From: Marinobacter bohaiensis
GTDB taxonomy: Bacteria > Pseudomonadota > Gammaproteobacteria > Pseudomonadales > Oleiphilaceae
Direction of reading: 5' to 3'
Length of the DNA stretch: 64,000 nucleotides
Assembly (NCBI RefSeq): GCF_003258515.1
Contig: NZ_QGEH01000001.1
Location: forward strand, 2,046,001-2,110,000
Made by a program: the position numbers and the translations under genes. The first letter of the stretch is position 1, and each line of letters starts with the position of its first letter. The notes under the pieces were generated by a model, which searched no databases, was not told the origin of the DNA, and saw nothing but the letters and a program-made list of their open reading frames with translations. This document shows, piece after piece, positions 11,797-20,622 of this stretch.

Positions 11797-13161
11797 TTGA
11801 GTCTTACGGTTTCGCTTCGCATCGATCTCGCCGTGGTGGCCTGCATTGGCAAGGGGCCGCGTTTGCTGGCCAAGGCGCGTCAATGTGCCGATCAGGGGGC
11901 GCGGGTGGTCTGGATCGATCACTCGGCGCTGCCGGACGAAGCCCCGGCAGGTAGCGAATGTCTCCCCGACTGGCCGGCGGATGCGGCCCTGACCGGTGAC
12001 GACTACGGCCTGGTATTGATCGATACCGGGGCCGCGGACGAGGACCGCCAGTGGCTCGACCGGGTGGATCGGCTGGTGCCGGTCTGGATGCCGGGGCAGG
12101 AGCCGCGGGCGCAAGTCCAGTTTCCGGCGGCGATCCAACGTGGTCCTTTGCGGATCACGGTCGACACCGGTGGGCGCTGGCCCACAGTCGCCAACTGGTT
12201 GCGTCAGCGGCTGGACACCCTGTTGCCGGAGGGGCTGGCCAACGTCCTGCAAGGCATGACGGGCAAGGGCGAACTGTCGTCGCTCCTGGCCACGCCTCAC
12301 CAACGCCGTCATTTCTGGTATCGCCTGCTGGAAGGACCGCTGGTCAACCGGGCTCATCAGATGCCGGAGGCGGAACTGCAAGCTGCACTGGATCAGAGCC
12401 TGGAGCGTGCGTCCGCCGAGAGCGGTCAGGGTGAGGTCTATCTGGTGGGAGCCGGACCGGGGGATCCCGATCTGCTCACCCTGAAAGCCCTGCGCATCAT
12501 CGCCCAGGCGGACGTCGTGCTCTACGACCGGCTGGTGTCCCGGGAAATCCTCAACCGGGTGCGGGCGGACGCCGAGATGATCCACGTCGGCAAGGAACGT
12601 TCCAGGCACACCCTGCCACAGGATCAGATCAACCAGCGACTGGTGGAGTTGGCCCGCGATGGACGCACGGTGGTACGGCTCAAGGGCGGAGACCCGTTTA
12701 TCTTTGGTCGCGGCGGCGAGGAAATTGAGACCCTGGCCGAGGCCGGCGTCTCCTTCCAGGTGGTGCCGGGTATAACCGCGGCTTCCGGATGCGCGGCTTA
12801 CGCCGGTATTCCGCTCACCCACCGGGACCACGCGCAGTCGGTACGTTTCGTGACCGGTCACCTCAAGAACGACAGCTGCAACTTGCCATGGCGGGATTTC
12901 GTCCAGACCAATCAGACGCTGGTGTTCTACATGGGACTGGTGGGGCTGCCGATCATCACGCGTGAGCTCAAAGCGCACGGCATGGCGGGTACGACGCCGG
13001 TAGCCCTGGTGTCAAAAGGCACCACGCCCGAGCAGGCGGTGCTCACCGGCACGCTGGACACTATTTCTGAACGGGTGGAGGAGAGTACCGTCAGACCACC
13101 CACGCTGATCATCATTGGCGATGTGGTGCAGCTGCGTGATCGACTGAGCTGGATGGGCTAG
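11797..13161 (+). CDS. cysG: Siroheme synthase-like protein: divergent CysG N-domain plus intact uroporphyrinogen-III C-methyltransferase
   Basis: CysG normally makes siroheme: the C-terminal half methylates uroporphyrinogen III to precorrin-2, and the N-terminal half oxidises it and inserts iron. Here the 454-residue product has a full methyltransferase from about residue 212 (VYLVGAGPGDPDLLTLKAL, GGDPFIFGRGGEE, VVPGITAASGCAAYAGIPLTHR in order). The N-terminal half still aligns over its length but is degraded: the glycine-rich NAD motif GGGxVA is replaced by GKGPRLL (from residue 18) and the catalytic NVVD site reads PVWM, with Met98 in the Asp position. I infer loss of dehydrogenase and chelatase activity, leaving a precorrin-2-forming enzyme. 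A TTG start is used, 7 bases after GAAGGAGAG. The serS-cysG order is conserved. Confidence 0.85.
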   Translation: MSLTVSLRIDLAVVACIGKGPRLLAKARQCADQGARVVWIDHSALPDEAPAGSECLPDWPADAALTGDDYGLVLIDTGAADEDRQWLDRVDRLVPVWMPGQEPRAQVQFPAAIQRGPLRITVDTGGRWPTVANWLRQRLDTLLPEGLANVLQGMTGKGELSSLLATPHQRRHFWYRLLEGPLVNRAHQMPEAELQAALDQSLERASAESGQGEVYLVGAGPGDPDLLTLKALRIIAQADVVLYDRLVSREILNRVRADAEMIHVGKERSRHTLPQDQINQRLVELARDGRTVVRLKGGDPFIFGRGGEEIETLAEAGVSFQVVPGITAASGCAAYAGIPLTHRDHAQSVRFVTGHLKNDSCNLPWRDFVQTNQTLVFYMGLVGLPIITRELKAHGMAGTTPVALVSKGTTPEQAVLTGTLDTISERVEESTVRPPTLIIIGDVVQLRDRLSWMG

Positions 13162-13198
13162 CCGGATATCGGGCAAGCAGGACAAGTGAGGAGTGAGG

Positions 13199-13235
13199 CG
13201 GCCGGCCCCGTGAGGGACCGGCCGTTCTTCGTTTT
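13199..13235 (+). terminator. Rho-independent terminator after cysG
   Basis: Arms CGGCCGG (13199-13205) and CCGGCCG (13218-13224) form a GC stem, with an additional CCC/GGG pairing inside, followed by TTCTTCGTTTT on the plus strand. It ends the serS-cysG unit and slightly overlaps the 3' end of the convergent aroF gene. Confidence 0.75.
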
Positions 13236-14307
13236 ACTGGGTGCGCTTGGGCAGCACGTCCTTGAGCTTGGCGTGCATGTCGCGCAGTGATTTTTCGGTG
13301 GTTTCCCAGTCGATGCAGGCGTCGGTAATGGAGACACCATACTTCAGGTCTTCCAGCTTTTCCGGAATCGACTGGCTGCCCCAGTTAAGGTGACTTTCCA
13401 CCATCAGAGCCTGGATCGACTGGTTGCCTTCGATGATCTGGTGCGTCACATCCTGCATGACCAGCGGCTGGATGGCCGGATCCTTATTGGAGTTGGCGTG
13501 GCTGCAGTCGACCATTAGGGACTTGCGCAGGCCGGCTTTTTCCAGTTCCTGCTCACACAGGGCGACGTTGACCGAGTCGTAGTTGGGCTTGCCGCCACCA
13601 CCGCGCAGCACCACGTGGCCATAGGCATTGCCCTTGGTGCGTACGATCGAGACCTTGCCTTGCTGGTCAATGCCCAGGAAGTTGTGCGGGTGGGAGACCG
13701 ATTTCATGGCGTTGATCGCCACGTCCAGGCTGCCATCGGTGCCGTTCTTGAAGCCGATGGCCATGGAAAGGCCCGAGCTCATCTCACGGTGCGTCTGGGA
13801 TTCGGTGGTGCGGGCGCCGATGGCGGACCAGGAAATGGTGTCCTGCAGGTACTGGGGTGAAATCGGATCCAGCGCCTCAGTCGCGGTCGGCAGACCCAGC
13901 TCGGCGATATCCAGCAGCAGACGGCGCCCGATATGCAGACCCTGCTCGATGTCGAAGGAGTCGTCCAGGTGCGGGTCGTTGATCAGACCTTTCCAGCCGA
14001 TCGTGGTGCGGGGCTTCTCGAAATAGACCCGCATGACGATGTACAGGGTATCGCTCAACTCTTCGCTCAGGGTTTTGAGCTTTTCCGCGTACTCGCGGGC
14101 CGCCTTGACGTCATGGATCGAACAGGGGCCCACCACCACGAACAGGCGATGATCCTTGCGGTCCAGGATGTTGTTGATTGTAGCGCGACCGTTCGCCACG
14201 GTTTCCGCGGCGCGGTCGGACAGGGGCATTTCCTGTTTCAGCGCTTCGGGGGTAATCAACGGGTCGTTGCTGGCCACGTTGATGTTTTCAATCTGCTTGT
14301 CAGACAT
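13234..14307 (-). CDS. aroF: 3-deoxy-7-phosphoheptulonate synthase, class I (AroF type)
   Basis: First enzyme of the shikimate pathway, condensing phosphoenolpyruvate with erythrose 4-phosphate. From the ATG at 14307 the product has 357 residues. Family signatures are VVVGPCSIHD, RVYFEKPRTTIGWKGLINDP, SWSAIGARTTESQTHREM and LMVDCSHANSNKD. The stretch LPTATEALDPISPQYL and the SQTHRE/VDCSH context resemble the tyrosine-sensitive E. coli AroF more than AroG; actual feedback behaviour cannot be read. The frame is open a further 39 codons upstream, but that part is Arg/Ser-rich and unlike the family, and GGGAGACGA precedes the chosen ATG. It converges on cysG with a shared terminator. Confidence 0.93.
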   Translation of the reverse strand: MSDKQIENINVASNDPLITPEALKQEMPLSDRAAETVANGRATINNILDRKDHRLFVVVGPCSIHDVKAAREYAEKLKTLSEELSDTLYIVMRVYFEKPRTTIGWKGLINDPHLDDSFDIEQGLHIGRRLLLDIAELGLPTATEALDPISPQYLQDTISWSAIGARTTESQTHREMSSGLSMAIGFKNGTDGSLDVAINAMKSVSHPHNFLGIDQQGKVSIVRTKGNAYGHVVLRGGGGKPNYDSVNVALCEQELEKAGLRKSLMVDCSHANSNKDPAIQPLVMQDVTHQIIEGNQSIQALMVESHLNWGSQSIPEKLEDLKYGVSITDACIDWETTEKSLRDMHAKLKDVLPKRTQ

Positions 14308-14799
14308 GTCGTTGTCGTCTCCCGATTCGGCAGCCGTTAACGCAACTCTGCGTTCACGAAGGAAATGTTCCGTGAGAGTGTGGCAGGAGGTGGACCGCCG
14401 TCCACCGCGAGGCCGCTTGCTCACGGGCCGCCGGCGATTATTATCGTTAGGTGGTTCCGCCGGACCTCCAGGCTCAGGGGAGGGCCTTGGTCGTAACCGG
14501 GCGGAGACACCTTGAAAAGGGCGTTTATGTTGCGATATTAGTCACTCCAATGCAATTGAAAACCGTGCTATTTCAGTGTATCGCGCCGTTAGGGATGACC
14601 TATACTGACGCGTTTGTCATGGCTTCCTCGCTCGTTATGCGACGGCTTTGGCACAGTCGTCCCCGGTGAGCGGTGGACTCCTTTGCCAAGCCATGCTGCA
14701 ATACGCCCTCTTGCACACCGTTTCCTGCCCATGCCTGATTCAGGCAACGGAGGGTCGGCATTCTCGCCGGGCCGGGGCATTACAGGATATCTGATCTTC
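14308..14799. other. Long divergent intergenic region with a perfect hairpin in the aroF leader
   Basis: About 490 bases between aroF (-) and the DUF1631 gene (+). A perfect inverted repeat, GGTGGAC (14389-14395), four-base loop, GTCCACC (14400-14406), lies 82 bases upstream of aroF and could be an operator or leader hairpin. CGATTATTATCG just beyond (14436-14447) is nearly self-complementary. On the plus strand a TATACT hexamer lies near 14600 before the DUF1631 gene. The frame from 14614 is continuous with the downstream gene but its translation looks non-coding. Confidence 0.45.
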
Positions 14800-16611
14800 A
14801 TGGTTCGACCCCCATCCCGCCAGGCCGGCGGCGCACAGCAGCCTAATCCGGATCTGATCCAGGCGATCCTCAAGGGTATCCGTGTGCCGGATCTGCCTTA
14901 TCCGTTGACGCGGGAAGAGCCGGTGCCTGACTGGCTGCCGGTGCTGGCCGATTGCTGGCGGGAGCAACAGGACCGTCGCGTGATTGAAGTGCTGCAGGCG
15001 ATCGATATGAGCTGGTCGGTGCGCCAGGTCAACGCCGCCTACCTGGCCGATCGCATGATGGATGTGTTCCTCGCCAAATCCGGTCTGCATCCCACACTGG
15101 TGCGCCGGGTGGCAAGGCTGCGTTTCCTGGTGGCCTGGCAGATCGCCGAGCAGGGGGCGGCCGCCATCGGACCAAACTGTCCGGTCCACGACTGGGTGGA
15201 CAGCCTTCACACGCTGCGTGGCTGGAGCGACTCCGGCGGTCGGGCGGCGCGCCAGGTGCTGACCTGGCTCGACCAGTTGCAGTCCGCCGTCGACCAGAGC
15301 TTCCAGGCACAGTCGCTGGCGCCCTTTGAAGCCTTCACGGCCGACTGGCGCAAGGAACAATCCGGCAAGGACGGTCGCATCGATCGTCTGAGCCAGCGGC
15401 TACTGGAAACGGAGCAGGGGGCTTCCCGGCAGCGCGCCGCGGAACAGGTGGCCCGTGCCCTGGTTGGCCGTGCGATCGCCCGCCGGGCACTGCCCGCGGT
15501 GGTCACCGAATTCATTACCCACTACTGGCTTCCACTGCTGCGCCAGGTCGCCTGGCAGGACGGTGTCGGCAGCGAGAACGCCCGACATGCCGCCAAGTTG
15601 CTTGAATGGCTGGTCTGGGTCGCCGACCCCAACCTGTCCGATCGCGACCGTGACAAGCTGTATCACGTGGGCGAACAGCTTGGCGACAAGATCGGCGAAG
15701 TCTGGAATCGTGTACAGAACGAGCCGCTGCCTGCCGGCGCACTGCAAGGCGTCGAGGAATTGATGGTGGCTCGTTTGCGCGGTTCCCCGGTGGAGCTGGA
15801 AGCGGTTGGAAACTTTACTTTCGAGCCGCGCTGGCTGAATCCGCCCACCATCGAACGCGCCGAGACGGCCGAGGTGGAAGGCCGCTGGTTTGTCGAGGGC
15901 GAAGGCGAGGCCGAACAGCGCATGCATTGTTTCGCCTTTCTCGAGGATTCCCAGGAAATTCTCTGGACCAACGGCGAGGGTGTCAAACTCGGCCTGATGA
16001 CGTGGCAGGCTTTCCAGGACGACCTGGCGGCGGGTCGCCTGCGTCCTTTGCCGGCCATCTACCCGTTTGCCGAGGTGGTTAGCGAGACGCTGGACAAGCT
16101 GGAGCAGGTGCTGCGCAGCCAGGTCGAAAAGCGTCGCGAGGCCCGGGCGAAGGCCGAAGCCCAGGCCGAGAAGGTGCGTCGCGAGCGCGCCGAGGCCGAG
16201 AAACGGCGCCAGGAAGAGGCGGAACGTGTCGCCCGGGAGCAGCAACAGGCCCGGGAACGTGAGGAAGCCGCAGCGCGGGAGAAGCAGGCGGCCGAGGAGG
16301 AAAAGCGCAACGCCGAGCGATTGGCGACCGTTCGGGAGCAGGTGGATTCCCTCAAACTGGGTAACTGGATTACCCTGGCGCCGGATCCGGACTCGCCCAG
16401 CGATGAACCGCGCAAGCTGAAACTGGCTGTCCGGCTCAACGCCACTGGCAAGCTGATCTTCGTCGACCGGTTGGGTCTGAACCGGACGGAAATGACCACC
16501 GATACCCTGGTCAAGTGTATTCTGAGCAACCAGGCACGCCTGATGAGCAGTGAGGCGGATTTCGAGGATACCTTGTCCCGGGTCGTGGGAAGAATCAGGG
16601 TGGGGCGATAA
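14800..16611 (+). CDS. DUF1631 family protein
   Basis: A 603-residue cytoplasmic protein of the DUF1631 family, whose function is not known. Most of the N-terminal two-thirds looks helical. A highly charged Arg/Glu/Ala coiled coil runs from about residue 440 to 515 (runs such as EAEKRRQEEAERVAREQQ). After it a short beta-rich region (GNWITLAPDPDSPSDEPRKL, then FVDRLGLNR) resembles the C-terminal segment of the family, which looks like a small binding domain. I chose ATG 14800, after AGGAT, over the ATG at 14614 because the extra residues have poor coding character. The TAA overlaps the ATG of the PilZ gene, so the two products are made together and possibly interact. Confidence 0.75.
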   Translation: MVRPPSRQAGGAQQPNPDLIQAILKGIRVPDLPYPLTREEPVPDWLPVLADCWREQQDRRVIEVLQAIDMSWSVRQVNAAYLADRMMDVFLAKSGLHPTLVRRVARLRFLVAWQIAEQGAAAIGPNCPVHDWVDSLHTLRGWSDSGGRAARQVLTWLDQLQSAVDQSFQAQSLAPFEAFTADWRKEQSGKDGRIDRLSQRLLETEQGASRQRAAEQVARALVGRAIARRALPAVVTEFITHYWLPLLRQVAWQDGVGSENARHAAKLLEWLVWVADPNLSDRDRDKLYHVGEQLGDKIGEVWNRVQNEPLPAGALQGVEELMVARLRGSPVELEAVGNFTFEPRWLNPPTIERAETAEVEGRWFVEGEGEAEQRMHCFAFLEDSQEILWTNGEGVKLGLMTWQAFQDDLAAGRLRPLPAIYPFAEVVSETLDKLEQVLRSQVEKRREARAKAEAQAEKVRRERAEAEKRRQEEAERVAREQQQAREREEAAAREKQAAEEEKRNAERLATVREQVDSLKLGNWITLAPDPDSPSDEPRKLKLAVRLNATGKLIFVDRLGLNRTEMTTDTLVKCILSNQARLMSSEADFEDTLSRVVGRIRVGR

Positions 16612-17033
16612 TGGCGATCGGAGACTATGAATTCGGCCACTACGAATTCGGCGATGGTCCGGAAACCGACCACGAGCAGCGCCGCGAGTTTCGCCTCAGT
16701 GGCCGGGTCAGCGTTCACCTGGAGCTGGAATCGGCGGGGCCGACAGACGCCACGGACGCGCCACGGGCACTGTCCTGCTATACCGTGGATCTGTCCGCCC
16801 GGGGTATCCGTGTCGCGGCCTCGGAGCCGGTCCCGGAAGGGGCCATTCTTCCCGCGGTGGTGACGCTGAAGCGCGCCGCTGACGAAGCCGTCTATCGGTT
16901 AATGGTCGAGGTGGTTTGGTGTCGTCGCGAAGACGAGCGCGGCTGGACAGTCGGGCTGGAAGTGCTGGAGTCGGACGATACCGAAATTCTGGAGTGGCTG
17001 GAAACCATTGTCCGGGCGCTGGACGACGATTAG
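16611..17033 (+). CDS. PilZ-domain protein (predicted c-di-GMP receptor)
   Basis: A 140-residue PilZ protein. Both c-di-GMP binding motifs are present in order: RREFR (RxxxR, about residues 24-28) and DLSARG (D/NxSxxG, about 61-66). The remainder is a PilZ beta barrel with a short acidic C-terminal helix. PilZ proteins bind cyclic di-GMP and pass the signal to a partner. Its ATG shares one base with the stop of the DUF1631 gene, so the likely partner is that protein. It differs from PilZ proper, the pilus protein, which lacks the motifs. Confidence 0.88.
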   Translation: MAIGDYEFGHYEFGDGPETDHEQRREFRLSGRVSVHLELESAGPTDATDAPRALSCYTVDLSARGIRVAASEPVPEGAILPAVVTLKRAADEAVYRLMVEVVWCRREDERGWTVGLEVLESDDTEILEWLETIVRALDDD

Positions 17034-17062
17034 CGCGGTAGCGCCGCCGGAAAGAACGGATA

Positions 17063-17089
17063 CCGGGGCCATCGGACGATGGACCCCGG
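17063..17089. terminator. Hairpin terminator between the PilZ gene and fabI
   Basis: CCGGGGCCATCG (from 17063) pairs with CGATGGACCCCGG (to 17089) with one bulged base. It lies between two convergent genes. The minus-strand side is followed by a broken T-rich stretch, the plus-strand side is not, so it mainly serves fabI. Confidence 0.6.
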
Positions 17090-17104
17090 CGCACAGCAGG
17101 GCGG

Positions 17105-17890
17105 TTATTCTTCCAGCGCGCCCATGCCGGTGATGTTGAAGCCGGCGTCCACGTAGACGATTTCCCCGGTGATGCCGCTGGCCATGTTCGAACACAGGAA
17201 AGCGGCGGTGTTGCCCACTTCCTCGGTCGTGACGTTACGCTTGAGCGGCGCGCGGTTGGCGTTTTCCTGCAGCATACGGCGGAAACTCTTGATGCCGGAA
17301 GCCGCCAGGGTCTTGATCGGACCGGCGGAAATGCCGTTCACGCGGACGCCGTCGGCACCCAGACTGGCCGCCATGTAGCGCACGTTCGCTTCCAGCGACG
17401 CCTTGGCCAGACCCATCACGTTGTAGTTCGGCAGAACGCGTTCGGCGCCCAGGTAGCTCAGTGTCAGCAGCGCGCCGTCGTCGCTGAGCATGCCGCGCGC
17501 AGCCTTGGCCAGGGCGACAAAGCTGTAGGAGCTGATGTCGTGGGCGATCTTGAAGCCTTCGCGGGTGGTGACGTCCACATAGTTACCGTGCAGCTCGTTT
17601 TGCGGCGCGAAGCCGACCGCGTGGATGATGATGTCCACCTTGTCCCAGTGCTTGCCCAGCTCGGTGAATACCGCTTCGATTTCCTGGTCGTTGGCCACAT
17701 CACAGGGGAAGGTGAGCTCACTGCCCCATTCCTTGGCGAAACCCTCGACGCGGGACTGGAGCTTTTCATTCTGGTAAGTGAATGCCAGTTCTGCGCCTTG
17801 CTGGTGGAAGCTCTCGGCGATGCCGTGGGCGATTGAATGCTTGCTGGCCACGCCGACGATGAGGGCGCGCTTACCTTTAAGGATTCCCAT
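17105..17890 (-). CDS. fabI: Enoyl-[acyl-carrier-protein] reductase (NADH), FabI type
   Basis: Catalyses the last reduction in each round of fatty acid elongation and is the triclosan target. The 261-residue short-chain dehydrogenase-like protein has the FabI nucleotide site [16 protein letters not shown] near the start, the catalytic Tyr and Lys in [19 protein letters not shown], and [18 protein letters not shown]. Length is typical. It is the last gene of a minus-strand run headed by mltD and the Yej transporter, with an 83-base gap after yejF that could hold its own promoter. The Yej-fabI arrangement matches Pseudomonas. Confidence 0.96.
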   Translation of the reverse strand: MGILKGKRALIVGVASKHSIAHGIAESFHQQGAELAFTYQNEKLQSRVEGFAKEWGSELTFPCDVANDQEIEAVFTELGKHWDKVDIIIHAVGFAPQNELHGNYVDVTTREGFKIAHDISSYSFVALAKAARGMLSDDGALLTLSYLGAERVLPNYNVMGLAKASLEANVRYMAASLGADGVRVNGISAGPIKTLAASGIKSFRRMLQENANRAPLKRNVTTEEVGNTAAFLCSNMASGITGEIVYVDAGFNITGMGALEE

Positions 17891-17973
17891 GAATGATCTC
17901 CTGATTCGTTGATTGGGGCATTGTCTCCGATTGCCCCGCAGCGTTTAAGTCGCTATTCGTCTAAGGTCCGAGT

Positions 17974-19593
17974 TCAGCGGGCCCCGGTATGGATGTCGTC
18001 GGGCGCTTCGGCGTGATAGAAGAAGGCCGCTTCCAGCAAATTACGCGTGTACTCCGCCTGCGGCGTTTCCATGACTTGCCTGGCGTCGCCGTACTCCACC
18101 ACTTCTCCGCCTTTGAGCACCAGGACCTGGTGGCTCAGGGCCCGTACCACGGCAAGGTCGTGGCTGATGAACAGGTAGCTGAGTCTGTAGCGCTGCTGCA
18201 ATGAGCGTAGCAGCTCGATCACCTGCTTCTGCACCGTTCGGTCCAGCGCCGACGTGGGCTCGTCCAGGACGATGAGGGACGGTTGCAGCACCAGCGCCCG
18301 GGCGATCGCGATACGCTGGCGCTGGCCTCCCGAGAACTCGTGGGGGTAGCGGTGCCGCGATGCCGGATCCAGTCCGACATCCTGGAGGGCCTGGACGATC
18401 ATGTCCTCGTGCTCGGCTTGCCGGTCCGGAGCGTGCACCATCAGGCCTTCGCCGACGATCTCGCTCACCGACATCCGCGGACTCAGGCTGCCGTAGGGGT
18501 CCTGGAACACGATCTGAATATCCTTGCGCAGCGGTTTGAACTGCTTCTGGTTCAGGTTGTTGATCGGCTTGCCCCGGTAGAGGATCTTGCCATCGCTCCG
18601 TACCAGCTTGATCAGGGCCATGCCCAGGGTGGTCTTGCCGCTGCCGCTTTCGCCAACGATACCCAGGGTTTCGCCTTCACGCAGTTCGATATGGACGTCG
18701 CGGACCGCGTGCAACCAGGCTTTGGGTTTACCGAAGAAGCCTCTGCGCAGCGGGAACCGTACCCCGACGCCATCCATGCTCAGCAATGTCCTCGACGTTG
18801 TCGAAGGGCTTGAGGGGGCCTTCCCGGGATCGGCGCTGAGAAGCTGTCGCGTGTAAGCGTCGCGGGGGGATTCGAAGATGGTTTCGGTCGGGCCGGCCTC
18901 CACCTGATGCCCATGCTGCATCACCACCACCTCGTCGGCATAACGCCGCACGATCGACAGGTCGTGGGTGATCAGCAGCACGGCCATGCCCAGGCGTTCC
19001 TGTAACGAGCGCAGCAGTTCCAGCACCTGGCGCTGAACCGTGACGTCGAGGGCTGTGGTGGGTTCGTCAGCGATCAACAGGTCCGGCGCATTGGCCAGGG
19101 CCATCGCGATCATCACCCGCTGCTTTTGCCCGCCGGAGAGCTGGTGCGGGTAGTACGCCAGACGTTCGCGCGGATCGGGAATGCCCACCAGTTCGAGCAG
19201 TTCCAGCGTCCGTGCGTGTGCCTGGTTGGGGCGCATGCCCTGATGGATCGCCAGGGTTTCGCCGATCTGCTTTTCCACCGTGTGCAGCGGGTTCAGCGAC
19301 GTCATCGGTTCCTGGAAGATCATGCTCACGCGGCGACCGCGGATCTGGCGCATGCGTTTGTCGGGTGCGGCCAGCAGATTTTCACCGTCGAGCAGGATCT
19401 CGCCACTGGGGTAGGTGGCGTGACGTTCGTCCAGCAGCCGCAACACCGACAGCGCCGATACGGACTTTCCGGAGCCGCTCTCGCCCACCAGGGCGACGGT
19501 CCTGCCGGCCGGCACCCGGAACGACAGATCGTGCACCACCGCTTTGCCGTCAAAGGCGATGGACAGGTTGCGTACGTCGAGGAAGTCGGTCAT
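17974..19593 (-). CDS. yejF: Peptide ABC transporter ATPase with two nucleotide-binding domains (YejF-like)
   Basis: ATPase component of an oligopeptide/microcin C-type importer. The 539-residue protein is two fused ABC domains, each with Walker A ([13 protein letters not shown] near residue 36, [14 protein letters not shown] in the second half), signature ([18 protein letters not shown]) and Walker B ([24 protein letters not shown]). Duplicated ATPase halves in one chain distinguish YejF from DppD/DppF pairs. It begins 2 bases after yejE and completes a yejABEF set. Homologues take up peptides and, in enterobacteria, the antibiotic microcin C; the ligand here is not determined. Confidence 0.92.
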   Translation of the reverse strand: MTDFLDVRNLSIAFDGKAVVHDLSFRVPAGRTVALVGESGSGKSVSALSVLRLLDERHATYPSGEILLDGENLLAAPDKRMRQIRGRRVSMIFQEPMTSLNPLHTVEKQIGETLAIHQGMRPNQAHARTLELLELVGIPDPRERLAYYPHQLSGGQKQRVMIAMALANAPDLLIADEPTTALDVTVQRQVLELLRSLQERLGMAVLLITHDLSIVRRYADEVVVMQHGHQVEAGPTETIFESPRDAYTRQLLSADPGKAPSSPSTTSRTLLSMDGVGVRFPLRRGFFGKPKAWLHAVRDVHIELREGETLGIVGESGSGKTTLGMALIKLVRSDGKILYRGKPINNLNQKQFKPLRKDIQIVFQDPYGSLSPRMSVSEIVGEGLMVHAPDRQAEHEDMIVQALQDVGLDPASRHRYPHEFSGGQRQRIAIARALVLQPSLIVLDEPTSALDRTVQKQVIELLRSLQQRYRLSYLFISHDLAVVRALSHQVLVLKGGEVVEYGDARQVMETPQAEYTRNLLEAAFFYHAEAPDDIHTGAR

Positions 19594-19594
19594 A

Positions 19595-20620
19595 TCAGTT
19601 CTTCCGCGGATCGAAGGCGTCGCGCACCGCTTCGCCGATGAACACGAGCAGGGTCAGCATGACGGACAGCGTGATGAAGGCCGACAGCCCCAGCCAGGGT
19701 GCCTGCAGGTTGTCCTTGCCCTGAGCGATCAGCTCGCCCAGCGAGGGCGAGCCGGGCGGCAGACCGAAGCCCAGGAAATCCAGCGATGTCAGGCCGGTGA
19801 TGGCTCCGGTCAGGATGAAGGGCACAAACGTGATGGTGGCCACCATGGCATTGGGCAGCATGTGCCGGAACATGATCGTGCGGTTGCTCAGACCCAGGGC
19901 CCGGGCCGCACGGACGTATTCGAAGTTGCGGGCGCGCAGGAATTCGGCGCGCACCACGTCCACCAGCCCCATCCAGGAAAACAGCAGCATGATGCCCAGC
20001 AGCCACCAGAAGTTGGGCTGCACGATGCTGGAGAGAATGATCAGCAGATACAGCACCGGCAGGCCCGACCAGACCTCCACGAATCGCTGGCCCAGCAGGT
20101 CCACCTTGCCGCCGTAGAAACCCTGCACGGCTCCGACGATGACCCCGACGAGGCAACTGAACAGGGTGAGGGTGAGGGCGAACAGCACGGAAATGCGGAA
20201 GCCGTAGATCAGGCGCGCCACGACGTCGCGCCCCTGGTCGTCGGTGCCCAGCCAGTTCTCGGCCGAAGGCGGCGCCGGCGAGGGGACCTTCAGGTTGTAG
20301 TTGATGGTGTCGTAGCTGAAGCGGACCGGTGGCCACAGCATCCAGCCTTTCGAGTTGATCTCGTCGGCAATGAAGTCGTCGCGATAGTCCGCTTCGGTGG
20401 GTAGAAAGCCGCCAAAGGTTTCCTCGTTAATGGTCTGAACCACGGGGAAATAGACGTCACCGTCATACGTCACGACCAGAGGCTTGTCGTTGGCCACCAG
20501 TTCCGCGAAAAGGGTGATGGTGAACAACAACAGGAACAGCCAGAGCGACATATAGCCGCGCCGGTTGTTGCGGAAATTCTGCAGGCGACGGCGCTGGATG
20601 GGGGAGAGCTGAAATGCCAC
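19595..20620 (-). CDS. yejE: Peptide ABC transporter permease (YejE-like)
   Basis: A 341-residue inner membrane permease. The N-terminus reads FQLSPIQRRRLQNFRNNRRG before the first membrane helix, as in YejE. After a periplasmic stretch comes the BPD_transp_1 domain with WLGTDDQGRDVVARLIYG and the EAA loop region VRAARALGLSNRTIMFRHML that docks on the ATPase. It starts with GTG, 3 bases after the yejB stop, so translation is coupled. Works with YejB, YejF and the binding protein YejA. Confidence 0.92.
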   Translation of the reverse strand: MAFQLSPIQRRRLQNFRNNRRGYMSLWLFLLLFTITLFAELVANDKPLVVTYDGDVYFPVVQTINEETFGGFLPTEADYRDDFIADEINSKGWMLWPPVRFSYDTINYNLKVPSPAPPSAENWLGTDDQGRDVVARLIYGFRISVLFALTLTLFSCLVGVIVGAVQGFYGGKVDLLGQRFVEVWSGLPVLYLLIILSSIVQPNFWWLLGIMLLFSWMGLVDVVRAEFLRARNFEYVRAARALGLSNRTIMFRHMLPNAMVATITFVPFILTGAITGLTSLDFLGFGLPPGSPSLGELIAQGKDNLQAPWLGLSAFITLSVMLTLLVFIGEAVRDAFDPRKN

Positions 20621-20622
20621 GG

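Noticed and set aside
14614-14799. Extension of the DUF1631 protein by 62 residues.
   Set aside because: The translation is Pro/Gly/Arg-rich without family likeness, and a ribosome site precedes the later ATG.
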